Assembly: GCF_002532075.1 (NCBI RefSeq) | Contig: NZ_LYXE01000063.1 | Coordinates: 1-64,000, forward strand | Length of the DNA: 64,000 bases | From: Candidatus Chloroploca asiatica | GTDB lineage: Bacteria; Chloroflexota; Chloroflexia; Chloroflexales; Chloroflexaceae | Direction: 5' to 3' | Shown: positions 10,640 to 18,956 of the stretch, one piece after another | How the letters are laid out: every line of letters begins with the position of its first letter | Position numbering within the stretch: the first letter of the stretch is position 1 | Made by a program: the position numbers and the translations under genes | Notes under the pieces: generated by a model | Told to the model about the DNA's origin: nothing | What the model saw: only the letters and a program-made list of their open reading frames with translations | Databases searched by the model: none

Positions 10640-12301
10640 AACACGACCAATGTTAGCGCGATACGTTTGCTCACAGATTTGAATGCGTTCGGCAGCAATG
10701 AACGCATAACGACTTGTTCCATCGCCCAATTCTGGGGCAAAACAGGCAAGATATCCTGGCGGCGGCTGGCGTTCGTGAGCCAGAAAGCCACTGGTGTTCA
10801 AATCGGGATTACGGGCAATCACGTAATCATTCAACCCAAGCGCATCGATCACATTTGCCCACGGCAATGACCAGGCAAGCACACCGACTGATGATGCTAC
10901 GGTCACCATATGTCCCTCGCCAGTCGCAAAGGGTGGGGTATCGCGAGGAGGGATATTTGCTGTCAGAAAACGCTGAAGGACTTTATGCTCCTGATGGCGC
11001 ATGCCAATGGCATGATCAATCAGCCAGAACTGATTGTCGTCATAACGTTGCAGGTATGCCATCAGCCACGCGGGGAGACCTGGATAACGATCGGTCACTG
11101 CATCAACGACGGACACTTTCAAGAAGCCGGTCTCTTCACGCGTCGTATACTGCTGGCTTGCCGCCCAATGGATCCATTGGATAGGCCATGAACATACCAA
11201 GAAGAGGATGAGCATAGCACTTGCAAGGGCAGGGGGAATGGAGATTCGTCCCAGCATCCAGATGAAACTCACCGCAATGAGCGGTATGATCTGGCTGTAG
11301 ACGCGAAACTCAAAATGGTCACCACCAATCAGAAAGGTGTAATAGCTCATATGTACAATCAGAGTAGTGATGACAATGATGCTCGTAAGACCATTCACGT
11401 TGATGCGTAGCCACGGTCGGCGGATAAGGGTTATGCCCAGAAACAGACCGGCTAGTGCGAACCAGATCCAGAGGCTATACTCCATCACAAAGGTGAGCAG
11501 ATAACGCGGGCCGCTTTCCATACGGTCAATGTTCGTTGCACTCTTCGCAAAGTAGGTGTTGGGCAACCAGGCCCCGTAGGTAGCAAAACGCCAGAGCAAA
11601 TGGATCGGGATAATGAGCAACGGGATCAGCCCGACGACAAAGTTCCATCGTTGTCCACCGGCCCACCCATTCGTCAGCATGTGCAGAACGACCAGAACAA
11701 CACTGGATGCCGCCAATAACATGCCATCAGGCCGAGTCAAGGCACTCAACGCAGCGACAAAACAGAGGGCGAACGCCCATCGGATCGTGCTCTTGCTGGT
11801 CGCAGGCCAGAGGGCAACGGTGACCCAGAGCAAGACCAGGAAGTTAAAGAGTGCCGTCTCAAGCCCCGAGCTCGTCCAGGCAAGAAAGGTACGATTGCTC
11901 AAGACGATGAGCAGACCGAGCACGAGCAGAAGAAGCCGCCAGGGGCGTAGTTGCTCTGCTGTTACGCGCAGTAGCAGCAGAGCAGTCAGCAACAGGGTCA
12001 GCAACGAAAAACTAAGGGAAAGAAGATTCGCCGACTCGGGGGGAGCAACGCCTGTAAGACGCCAGATAAGATCAAGGAGCACAACCCAGAGAAAGCTTGT
12101 ATAGCCTTCTACAGGCAAAAACGGCGGCATATTCCATACATATCCGTAACCAAGAAGACTATTGCCAACGTAACGAAAAGAAATATATGCGTCGTCAGTA
12201 AGAAACCAGAAAATTTGCCAGCCATAGAACAAACCGAAACAAGCTATGATGGCAATTCCCAAAACACCATAACGTTCGCGTAATGTCAGATTTAGCTTCA
12301 T
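10625..12301 (-). CDS. GT-C fold membrane glycosyltransferase (AftB-like)
   Basis: 558 residues with about ten hydrophobic segments in the first 400 and a soluble C-terminal tail. Right after the first membrane helix comes [17 protein letters not shown], then [11 protein letters not shown]; the DDAYISFRY ... VEGYT pair marks a family of polyprenyl-phosphate-sugar-dependent transferases related to AftB arabinofuranosyltransferases. It probably adds a sugar to a cell-envelope glycan on the outer face of the membrane. The donor is unknown. Its last codons lie inside a 21-bp hairpin. Confidence 0.75.
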   Translation of the reverse strand: MKLNLTLRERYGVLGIAIIACFGLFYGWQIFWFLTDDAYISFRYVGNSLLGYGYVWNMPPFLPVEGYTSFLWVVLLDLIWRLTGVAPPESANLLSLSFSLLTLLLTALLLLRVTAEQLRPWRLLLLVLGLLIVLSNRTFLAWTSSGLETALFNFLVLLWVTVALWPATSKSTIRWAFALCFVAALSALTRPDGMLLAASSVVLVVLHMLTNGWAGGQRWNFVVGLIPLLIIPIHLLWRFATYGAWLPNTYFAKSATNIDRMESGPRYLLTFVMEYSLWIWFALAGLFLGITLIRRPWLRINVNGLTSIIVITTLIVHMSYYTFLIGGDHFEFRVYSQIIPLIAVSFIWMLGRISIPPALASAMLILFLVCSWPIQWIHWAASQQYTTREETGFLKVSVVDAVTDRYPGLPAWLMAYLQRYDDNQFWLIDHAIGMRHQEHKVLQRFLTANIPPRDTPPFATGEGHMVTVASSVGVLAWSLPWANVIDALGLNDYVIARNPDLNTSGFLAHERQPPPGYLACFAPELGDGTSRYAFIAAERIQICEQTYRANIGRVGMVK

Positions 12302-12447
12302 AAAAGCATCAACGTGTTGAGATTATAGCTGCTACCAGGCCTTTGGTATCATACGCGGTTTTTGTAGTACGTGCAATTTGTGCTAACTTCCCGGGCGGTT
12401 GCATCTTCTGTCGTCGCCGTAGGTGAGCGTCCATATCACGGGTGAGC

Positions 12448-14007
12448 TCACACCTTCGGGAGCCGCACCCACACTTCGGTGCCTTGGCCGAGGGCGCTGG
12501 TGGCACCAATGCTGCCACCCATTGCTTCGATCAGGGCTTTGGCAATAGCGAGGCCCAGGCCGGCGTTACCTTCGGCGCGCCCGCGGGATTGGTCGGCGCG
12601 GTAGAAGCGCTCAAAGATGTGCGGGAGATCAGCCGGGGCGATGCCGTTGCCGGTATCGCGGACCGTTACGCAGATGCTGCTGCCCTGTGGTTCGGCGGCA
12701 AGCGTGATGGTTCCACCAGCGGGGGTGTGACGCAACGCATTGTCGAGCAGGATGAGCAAGACTTGATGCAGGCGATCAGGATCGGCGTTGACGCGCCCCT
12801 GGACTGAACCTGCTTGGACGGCAAGGCCACGTTCGCTGCCAAGACGTGCAATCTGGCGCTGGATCTCGCCGAGCAGTGGCGGCAGATCAACGGGGGCGAT
12901 GTTGAGCGGAAGCTTGCCGCTGTCGAGCCGCGAGAGTACCAGGAGATCGTCAACGAGCCGCGCCATATGGTCGCTCTCGGTGAGCACATCGCCGAGCAGT
13001 TCGCGCTGGTCTTGATCATCCGCTGGCGTGCCACGCAAAGCCACTTCGGTGCTGGCCCGAATGAGGGTCAGCGGGGTGCGCAATTCGTGGCTGGCGCTGG
13101 CGATGAAGTGCTGTTGACGTTGCCACGCCTCTTGGGCAGGCTGGAGCGCACGCCCGGCAAGCCACCAACTAGCAAAACCGATGCCAACCACACTCAGCAA
13201 GGCCAGGCTCAGCAAACTGACCATCAATTGATTGAGTACCCGCGCCTGATCACTGAGCACGCGCCCTAGTTGCAGGGCGACCGGGCCATCGGTGCGCGTC
13301 AGCCGATAGGTCAACAGACGCACCTCGCGCCCATCAGCCGTTTGGACAGTGCGGACATCGCTGCCACTCACAAGCGCTTGCTCAAGCGCCTCGCGTTGCG
13401 GCGCAATTGGCACCATATATGGATTGGGATCAAAGAGCACGCGCCCACTCGCATCAAGGGGCAGCACAAAGATCGCCGCAAGTTCGGCATCATAAGCAAC
13501 CGACGCAAAGGCATCGGCACTCGTGGTCGGCGCGGTAGGAAGAGGCACCAGACGCGACTCATTGTCACGATCGTTGTCCCTGATCGTCCCGTCGCTCATC
13601 ACCATCAACTCGGTGCCATCGACAAACTCCACCTCAAAGACCGTCCGCCCGCGCTCGGTCTCCGCTTTCACCCGGCGCACCTCGCTCTGCTGATACGATG
13701 CCCTGGCAAGGCGAGCGGCATCCTCCGCCGTGATGGGACGATCAGCGGGATCGGGGCGAAGATCGGGGAGCAGGCCGAGTTCGCCACGGACAATTGACCA
13801 GTCGCGGTCAGCCGGAACGAGATCAGGCGGAAGGGGGGCAGCCAGGGCATGAAACTCGTGGGCCATTTTGTGTTGCAGGGCAAGATCAGTGATGCCCTGA
13901 AAATAGCGTGCAACCACGAGGTAAGCCCCACTCCCAACAAGCCCCACCAGCAGCAGGGCCATCAGCATATAGAGCATGGTCAAACGTAGGCGTAAGCCCT
14001 TAAACAC
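12448..14007 (-). CDS. Two-component sensor histidine kinase
   Basis: 519 residues. There is a membrane helix near residues 10-32 and a second around 270-290, bracketing an extracytoplasmic sensor of about 240 residues that contains PepSY-like motifs (AARLARASYQQSEVRRVKAE and FEVEFVDGTELMV). Then come HisKA (HFIASASHELRTPLTLIRAS, phosphoryl His) and HATPase_c (LLDNALRHTP, RDTGNGI, NAGLGLAIAKAL). The start is taken as GTG at 14005-14007, after GGAGG, inside the stop of the regulator gene; this codes for VFKGLRLRL. It pairs with the adjacent OmpR-type regulator. The PepSY-like sensor matches the PepSY gene transcribed divergently. Confidence 0.88.
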   Translation of the reverse strand: MFKGLRLRLTMLYMLMALLLVGLVGSGAYLVVARYFQGITDLALQHKMAHEFHALAAPLPPDLVPADRDWSIVRGELGLLPDLRPDPADRPITAEDAARLARASYQQSEVRRVKAETERGRTVFEVEFVDGTELMVMSDGTIRDNDRDNESRLVPLPTAPTTSADAFASVAYDAELAAIFVLPLDASGRVLFDPNPYMVPIAPQREALEQALVSGSDVRTVQTADGREVRLLTYRLTRTDGPVALQLGRVLSDQARVLNQLMVSLLSLALLSVVGIGFASWWLAGRALQPAQEAWQRQQHFIASASHELRTPLTLIRASTEVALRGTPADDQDQRELLGDVLTESDHMARLVDDLLVLSRLDSGKLPLNIAPVDLPPLLGEIQRQIARLGSERGLAVQAGSVQGRVNADPDRLHQVLLILLDNALRHTPAGGTITLAAEPQGSSICVTVRDTGNGIAPADLPHIFERFYRADQSRGRAEGNAGLGLAIAKALIEAMGGSIGATSALGQGTEVWVRLPKV

Positions 14008-14683
14008 GGTCAACCTCCAGCCGATAACCAACGCCACGCACCGTCACAATCGGATCGGGCTCGCCGGCAGCATTCAGCTTGCGCCGCAGATACGAGATAT
14101 AGACCTCAACCATCTGTGGTTGCACATCCTGCTCGTACGACCAGACATAATCGAGGATCTGCTGTTTGGCGAGCGTCTGCCCGGCATTGCGCAGCAAATA
14201 TTCGAGCAGATTCCACTCGGTGGGGGTCAGGTCAAGCGAGCGCAGCCCACGCCGGGCCGTATGATTGCGGAGATCGAGTACAAGCTCACCATTGCGCAGT
14301 TCATCAAGCGACGGTGCCACTGGGTGAAAACGGCGACTGAGCGCCCGCACGCGCACCAGCAACTCTTCAAAGGCAAACGGCTTGACCAGATAATCATCGG
14401 CCCCGCTGTCGAAGCCAGCGACCTTATCTTCAACCTGGCCCCGGGCGGTCAACAAGAGCAACGCCGTCGCCAGGCGCGCTGCGCGTGCCGCACGACAAAG
14501 GGCAGGCCCGTCACGCCCTGGGAGCATCCAATCAATAATCGCCACATCATAGGTGCCCCGCAACAACAGATCGAGCCCGGCTTCACCATCGTGAGCCTGA
14601 TCAACCTGATAATGTTCCTCACGCAAAACTCGCGCCACCAAACGGGCGAGACGCTGATCATCCTCAATCACCAGCACACGCAT
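14000..14683 (-). CDS. OmpR/PhoB-family response regulator
   Basis: 227 residues. The receiver domain begins MRVLVIEDDQ, has the phosphoacceptor in DVAIIDWMLPG, and ends with LVKPFAFEELL; the C-terminal winged helix has LTPTEWNLLEYLLRN and VEVYISYLRRKL with GVGYRLE. It overlaps the kinase start by 8 nt. A direct repeat at 14722-14739 in the promoter region is a candidate binding site. Confidence 0.93.
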   Translation of the reverse strand: MRVLVIEDDQRLARLVARVLREEHYQVDQAHDGEAGLDLLLRGTYDVAIIDWMLPGRDGPALCRAARAARLATALLLLTARGQVEDKVAGFDSGADDYLVKPFAFEELLVRVRALSRRFHPVAPSLDELRNGELVLDLRNHTARRGLRSLDLTPTEWNLLEYLLRNAGQTLAKQQILDYVWSYEQDVQPQMVEVYISYLRRKLNAAGEPDPIVTVRGVGYRLEVDRV

Positions 14684-14721
14684 AGTTCCTCCTCATCTCA
14701 CCTGCATCATACCGCACAAAG

Positions 14722-14739
14722 CTTGGAAAAACCTTGGAA
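14722..14739. promoter_or_regulatory. Candidate OmpR-type direct-repeat binding site
   Basis: CTTGGAA occurs twice with an 11-bp period (14722-14728 and 14733-14739), the geometry typical of OmpR/PhoB regulators. It lies 39 bp upstream of the regulator start and in the divergent promoter region of the PepSY gene. Confidence 0.5.
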
Positions 14740-14854
14740 GATTGCCCCATCACTTTAAGCATCTCTTCAGGTTGCAAGGGTATGCTTACCTTATGAGATA
14801 TGAATGGCCTTGCGGCGCAGGGTTGGGAGTAGGGCTAACGCCCTACAAATCCAT

Positions 14855-14907
14855 GCTTGTGCTGGTGAAAACGGCCAGCGAAGCTAGCCGTTTTCACCAG
14901 CACAAGC
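14855..14907 (+). other. 21-bp perfect hairpin in the PepSY gene leader
   Basis: GCTTGTGCTGGTGAAAACGGC (14855-14875) is exactly complementary to 14887-14907. It lies between two divergent genes, 49 nt before the PepSY start, so it cannot be a simple 3' terminator of either. A smaller GTAGGGC/GCCCTAC stem is just upstream. Confidence 0.6.
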
Positions 14908-14956
14908 GAAATTCCTGAGGGCCGCAGGCTCTATAAAAAAGAAGGGCATGTGTAAA

Positions 14957-15691
14957 ATGACTCAGCGTACGATGTTGATAATTGCAGCAGGTTTGACCGC
15001 GTTTGTGCTGGTGCTGGTGGGTGGGTTGGCAAATCGTTTGAGTAGCGGGACGGCTGTCGTGCCAACGGCAACAACGGCTAGCGCACCTGCACAAGCCACT
15101 GAGGGCACGCTTGATCCAACGGTTGAAGCCCTGATCCGTGAGCGTGAGGCTGCGTACCAGCAGGCACTGACCGAGGCAAATAGTCGCCTGGAACAAGCGA
15201 ATCAGCAACTAGCCGAGATGGCCCAACAGACCGTTCCTGCCGCCGATCAGGCCGTGACAACGGCACCCGCAGCGGCACCCGTCACCTACGCCGTCACGCC
15301 AGAGCAAGCGCAGCAACTCGCGCTCGAGCGCGTTCCAGGGGCGACGCTGATCCGTACCCCTGAGGTGGTGAGCTATCAGGGTGTTGCCGCCTATGAAGTT
15401 GTGCTTGATCAAGGGACGCTCTATGTTGATGCGCAGAGCGCGGCAGTACTTGCTGATAGCACCACGCCTCGTACTGCGTCGGGTGGGCAAATCACCGCCG
15501 AAGAGGCGGCACAGGCGGCACTGCTCTATGCCGGAGGAGGGACAGTGCGCAAGACCGAGCTTGAAAACGAACGAGGCGTGCTCGTCTATGAAGTCAAGTT
15601 CGCTGATGAGAGCGAAATCTATGTCGATGCCACCACCGGCCAGGTGATCTATGCCAAGATCAAGGGTGAGCGCCAGTCAGAGGAGGACTGA
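14957..15691 (+). CDS. Membrane-anchored protein with two PepSY domains
   Basis: 244 residues. An N-terminal signal anchor (TMLIIAAGLTAFVLVLVGGL) is followed by a coiled-coil-like stretch (IREREAAYQQALTEANSRLE) and two PepSY modules at about 110-165 (TPEQAQQLALERVPGA ... GTLYVDAQSAAVL) and 175-235 (TAEEAAQAALLYAGG ... SEIYVDATTGQVIY). PepSY domains occur in regulators and redox partners outside the membrane. The start at the second ATG has AAGGG about 10 nt upstream. It heads a run with a small secreted protein, ApbE and a heme membrane protein, and is divergent from a two-component pair whose kinase also has PepSY-like motifs. Confidence 0.8.
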   Translation: MTQRTMLIIAAGLTAFVLVLVGGLANRLSSGTAVVPTATTASAPAQATEGTLDPTVEALIREREAAYQQALTEANSRLEQANQQLAEMAQQTVPAADQAVTTAPAAAPVTYAVTPEQAQQLALERVPGATLIRTPEVVSYQGVAAYEVVLDQGTLYVDAQSAAVLADSTTPRTASGGQITAEEAAQAALLYAGGGTVRKTELENERGVLVYEVKFADESEIYVDATTGQVIYAKIKGERQSEED

Positions 15692-15696
15692 TCACG

Positions 15697-16035
15697 ATGA
15701 AGAAGCCGAAAGCACAGGGGCAACGTACGCAAGGGGTGAAACTGATGATCAGTGCGGCAGCCCTGGCGGCAACACTTGGTGGCTGGGCCACCTTGAGTAG
15801 CCAGGCCACCCCAGAAATGGTTGCCGCGCCCGTGGCAGCAGTCGTGAGTGCGCCACCCGCGTGGTTGCTCAACCCGCCACCCATTCCGACGCTGCAAGCC
15901 ATTGGCACTACGCCCGCCGCCGTGCAGGTGCCAGGCACGCAACCCGTGGTTGTCGCACCGGCACCGGCCCTCCGCGAAGTCGTAGTGGCCCCGGCCCGGC
16001 CGGCGCCCGTCACCACGACACAGTCGTCGCGTTAA
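15697..16035 (+). CDS. Small secreted Ala/Pro-rich protein, unknown
   Basis: 112 residues, 5 nt after the PepSY gene. A signal-peptide-like segment (LMISAAALAATLGGWATLS) is followed by a low-complexity region rich in Ala, Pro and Val (PPAWLLNPPPIPTLQAIG, VVVAPAPAL) that predicts an extended linker. No cysteine, heme or FMN-attachment motif was seen. Its place next to apbE suggests a role in the same module. I do not recognise the family. Confidence 0.6.
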   Translation: MKKPKAQGQRTQGVKLMISAAALAATLGGWATLSSQATPEMVAAPVAAVVSAPPAWLLNPPPIPTLQAIGTTPAAVQVPGTQPVVVAPAPALREVVVAPARPAPVTTTQSSR

Positions 16036-16062
16036 GGTGGTCTGGGAACGAAGTTTTCTAAT

Positions 16063-16083
16063 GATTTGACGCAAAGGCGCAAA
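16063..16083 (+). repeat. Core fragment of the 115-bp dispersed element
   Basis: TTTGACGCAAAGGCGCAAAGG is the central motif of the elements at 18055-18168 and 35490-35604. The copy lies directly before apbE and its AAAGGG probably serves as the apbE ribosome-binding site. Confidence 0.6.
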
Positions 16084-16093
16084 GGGCGTTGTG

Positions 16094-17053
16094 ATGGTTC
16101 AGCTAACATTCCGGGCCATGGGATCGACCATCTTGGTGCTGGTTGAGAGCGCTGATCCAGCTGCCGAACAGGCGCTGCGTCAGGTTCCTGCTTGGTTTGC
16201 CACCTGGGAAGATGCGCTGAGTCGCTTTCAGGTTGCGAGCGAATTAATGCAACTCAATCAGCGGGCAGGTAGGGGGTGGGTCACGGTCAGTCCTGTGCTC
16301 TGGGAGGTGCTGGATGGCGCGCTTGAGGCGGCGCAGGCAACCAATGGCCTGGTAGCACCTACCTTGCTTGCCCACCTGGTTGAGGCTGGCTATGACCGGG
16401 ACTTTGCCAGCTTGTCGGTTGAACGTCCATCCCCAGGCGCTAATGGTTGGCCGCAAAAAGACCAACTATCAGCGCAGAACATAGCTTTTTGGCGCTTGAT
16501 CGAGCGCAACCCGACGACACGCGCCGTGGCATTGCCGGCAGGCATGCTGCTCGACCTGGGAGGCTTTGCCAAGGGATGGGCTGCCACCCAGGCGGTGAGG
16601 CGTCTGGCGGATTATGGGGCGACCCTGGTTGATGCCGGGGGCGACATTGCCGTCAGTGGCCCCCGTCGCGACGGCTCGCCCTGGCCTATTGCCGTGGCCG
16701 ATCCCCGTCAACCAGACCATGAACTAGCGCTGGTGTTGCTGACAAAGGGTGGCCTGGCCACGTCGGGGCGCGATTATCGGCGCTGGCGCAAGGGGGCGGA
16801 TTTGCTCCACCATATCATTGATCCACGCACAGGCAAGCCCGCCACGAGTGACCTGCTGAGCGTGACGGTGGCCGCCCCAACCCTGGAGAAAGCAGAAGCA
16901 GCGGCAAAGGCGGCGCTGATCCTTGGGAGTGAAGCAGGGCTGGCATGGCTTGAAGCACAGCCAGAACTGGCCGCCTTGCTGGTACTTGAAGAGAATCAAC
17001 CTATTCAGACGACAACCTGGACTGCCGTCTGTTGGAAAGAGAGTGCATCATGA
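16094..17053 (+). CDS. apbE: FAD:protein FMN transferase
   Basis: 319 residues. The enzyme attaches FMN from FAD to a threonine or serine of exported proteins, in an Mg-dependent reaction. Motifs are FRAMGSTI at the N terminus, LDLGGFAKGWA, VDAGGDIAVSG, and ATSGRDYRRW with HHIIDPRTGKPA. No lipobox or clear signal peptide is seen, which is unusual because many ApbE proteins are exported. GTG directly before the ATG is an alternative start. The stop overlaps the next start as ATGA. No obvious DxxTGAT acceptor is in the window. Confidence 0.9.
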   Translation: MVQLTFRAMGSTILVLVESADPAAEQALRQVPAWFATWEDALSRFQVASELMQLNQRAGRGWVTVSPVLWEVLDGALEAAQATNGLVAPTLLAHLVEAGYDRDFASLSVERPSPGANGWPQKDQLSAQNIAFWRLIERNPTTRAVALPAGMLLDLGGFAKGWAATQAVRRLADYGATLVDAGGDIAVSGPRRDGSPWPIAVADPRQPDHELALVLLTKGGLATSGRDYRRWRKGADLLHHIIDPRTGKPATSDLLSVTVAAPTLEKAEAAAKAALILGSEAGLAWLEAQPELAALLVLEENQPIQTTTWTAVCWKESAS

Positions 17054-18021
17054 CAACGCCCGAATCGACGGCACCAGCAACAGCAGCGAAGACAACCCAG
17101 ATCGTTGCAACGGACACCTCCGAGACAGCCGTGCCTGCGGCGTCCAAGCCACTAGACGACCAGACGCCCACCCCGGTAGCAGCGCAAGGCGCAGGTTCAC
17201 CTGTTGCGACCAGGCCGGCGCCGATCAAGACGACCAAGCCAGTTCCGCCGCGAGCCACGCGCACCCCGGTTGCGACCACACAAACACCGCGGCGGGCACC
17301 AACCCCCGATCCGGATTTCGCTGATCTGCCCCCGGCGATGTCGCCCCAGGCGTTGATCGGGCTATTGCTTGGCGCTATTCTGGGGGCCTTTGCCGCTGTC
17401 GTTGTGTTGCCGACATGGCTGCCGGGGCTCAGCGCTTCGCTGCTAGGGGCCGAGCCCAAGGCCTACTGGTACCTAGCGCGTAGCAGCGCCATGGTCGCCT
17501 ATGCCCTGCTCTGGCTCTCGATGGTCTTTGGTCTGCTGATGACCAACCGGCTGGCGCGGCTCTGGCCGGGCGGGCCAGTCGCCTTCGATCTGCACCAGCA
17601 TACGAGTCTGCTGGGCCTGGCTTTTGCCATCTTTCATGGGCTGATTCTGCTTGGGGATACCTATATCCAGGCGAGCCTGTGGCAACTGCTACTACCCTTT
17701 GGCTATCAGGGCTTCGCGCCCTTCTGGGTGGGCCTGGGGCAACTGGCCCTCTATGGCCTGGCGCTGGTTGGGCTCAGCTTTTATGTCAAAGATCGCATCG
17801 GTAGAGCTATGTGGAGGCTGATTCATTTCTTGAGTTTTCTTGTTTTTATCTTTGCACTCATTCATGGTATCTGGAGTGGAAGCGACAGCAGCAACGGGAT
17901 GATCAGCGGTTTTTACTGGTTGAGTGGTGGCACGATCCTCTTCTTGACAGTCTACCGCGTATTGGTGAGCCGTCAGGCAAAGAGACCAGAAAAAAGCAAA
18001 CAGGCTACGCCTGTGTTATGA
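17050..18021 (+). CDS. Ferric-reductase-type heme b membrane protein with Pro/Thr-rich N terminus
   Basis: 323 residues. The first 100 are a hydrophilic Thr/Pro/Ala-rich region without structure; then come about six membrane helices. Heme-ligand histidines are arranged as in the YedZ/ferric reductase domain: LHQHTSLLGLAFAIFHG and LIHFLSFLVFIFALIHG. There is no cytoplasmic FAD/NAD domain, so electrons must come from another protein or quinol. Coupled to apbE by ATGA, it suggests transmembrane electron transfer to a flavinylated or periplasmic partner. Confidence 0.82.
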   Translation: MTTPESTAPATAAKTTQIVATDTSETAVPAASKPLDDQTPTPVAAQGAGSPVATRPAPIKTTKPVPPRATRTPVATTQTPRRAPTPDPDFADLPPAMSPQALIGLLLGAILGAFAAVVVLPTWLPGLSASLLGAEPKAYWYLARSSAMVAYALLWLSMVFGLLMTNRLARLWPGGPVAFDLHQHTSLLGLAFAIFHGLILLGDTYIQASLWQLLLPFGYQGFAPFWVGLGQLALYGLALVGLSFYVKDRIGRAMWRLIHFLSFLVFIFALIHGIWSGSDSSNGMISGFYWLSGGTILFLTVYRVLVSRQAKRPEKSKQATPVL

Positions 18022-18054
18022 TACCTTTCACAACCATTGAACCATGTCTAAAAT

Positions 18055-18168
18055 CAACACCTTGCAAATAAGCTCACGCGAAGTCGCAAAGGGCGATCAC
18101 ACCTACGCAAAAAACTTTGCGCCTTTGCGCCTTTGCGTCAAAACAACCGCCTTCTTTGCAAAGTATTG
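18055..18168 (-). mobile_element. MITE-like element, copy A
   Basis: 114 bp, inverted relative to copy B at 35490-35604. Ends are CAACACCTTGCAAATAAG on the left and CTTCTTTGCAAAGTATTG on the right, imperfect inverted repeats. The interior holds the GCGCCTTTGCGTCAAAA core. It is flanked by the direct repeat TGTCTAAAA (18045-18053 and 18169-18177), read as a target-site duplication. It encodes no protein. Confidence 0.8.
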
Positions 18169-18225
18169 TGTCTAAAACGTTGACCGGTGTTGGCGTCTGG
18201 CGGTGCTTCGTGAAAGGTAACCGAC

Positions 18226-18894
18226 GTGAAAGCATTTCTCGTCTACTGGCATCCCGAGCCCCAGAGTTTCAACCATGCCATGTTTGTGACAGCCCAGGCA
18301 ACCCTGACCCGGCTTGGAGCTGAAGTCAAAACGTCGGATCTGTATGCAATGGCGTTTGACCCTGTGTCTAGTCGGAAGAATTTTAGGACGGTGCGCGATC
18401 CGGCTTTTCTCAAACTTCAGACCGAGGAGATCTATGCCTCAGAGCATCAAGGCTTTGCGACTGATCTCGACGAGGAGATGGCAAAACTTGAGTGGTGCGA
18501 CCTGATGATCTGGCAATTCCCGCTCTGGTGGTTTGGGTTGCCGGCGACCATGAAGGGTTGGGTTGATCGCGTCTTTGCGATGGGGCGTATCTATGGGGGC
18601 CGCCGTATGTACGAAGGAGGCGCGTTTCGCGGCAAACGTGCCTTGCTCTCATTGACCACCGGTGGCCCCGCGCAAGCCTATGTGAAACATGGCTTTCACG
18701 GGGATATCCACACGATCCTCAAGCCGATCCAGCATGGCATGTTGCAATTTGTCGGCTTTGATGTGCTTGCCCCGCAGGTTGTCTATGGGCCGGTACGGAT
18801 GAGCGACGCGCAGCGTCAGGCGGAACTGGATCGCTTTGCGCAGCGCCTGGGTCGGCTTGATCAGGAGACGCCGCTTGCATGGGAAACGTACTAG
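18226..18894 (+). CDS. NAD(P)H dehydrogenase (quinone), flavodoxin-2 family
   Basis: 222 residues, soluble. The flavodoxin-like fold starts KAFLVYWHPEPQSFNHAM; WCDLMIWQFPLWWFGLPATMKGW-type residues form the FMN and quinone pocket, followed by GKRALLSLTTGG. This matches the NQO1/MdaB/KefF-associated group, which reduces quinones by two electrons using NAD(P)H and FAD or FMN. It is a single gene, convergent with hutH. Confidence 0.88.
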   Translation: MKAFLVYWHPEPQSFNHAMFVTAQATLTRLGAEVKTSDLYAMAFDPVSSRKNFRTVRDPAFLKLQTEEIYASEHQGFATDLDEEMAKLEWCDLMIWQFPLWWFGLPATMKGWVDRVFAMGRIYGGRRMYEGGAFRGKRALLSLTTGGPAQAYVKHGFHGDIHTILKPIQHGMLQFVGFDVLAPQVVYGPVRMSDAQRQAELDRFAQRLGRLDQETPLAWETY

Positions 18895-18914
18895 TCTGTT
18901 GCCCAAAGACGACA

Positions 18915-18951
18915 GGAGCGAGCAGTGCGGCTTTGCCGCACTGCTCGCTCC
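18915..18951. terminator. Bidirectional terminator hairpin
   Basis: GGAGCGAGCAGTGCGGC and its exact complement flank loop TTT between convergent genes (quinone reductase stop at 18894, hutH stop at 18957). GTCTTCT follows on the plus strand. Confidence 0.8.
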
Positions 18952-18956
18952 GTCTT

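Noticed and set aside
15330-15350. VPGAT in the PepSY protein as an ApbE flavinylation site
   Set aside because: The usual DxxS/TGAT needs Ser/Thr before Gly and an acidic residue three before; here the stretch is the normal end of a PepSY helix.
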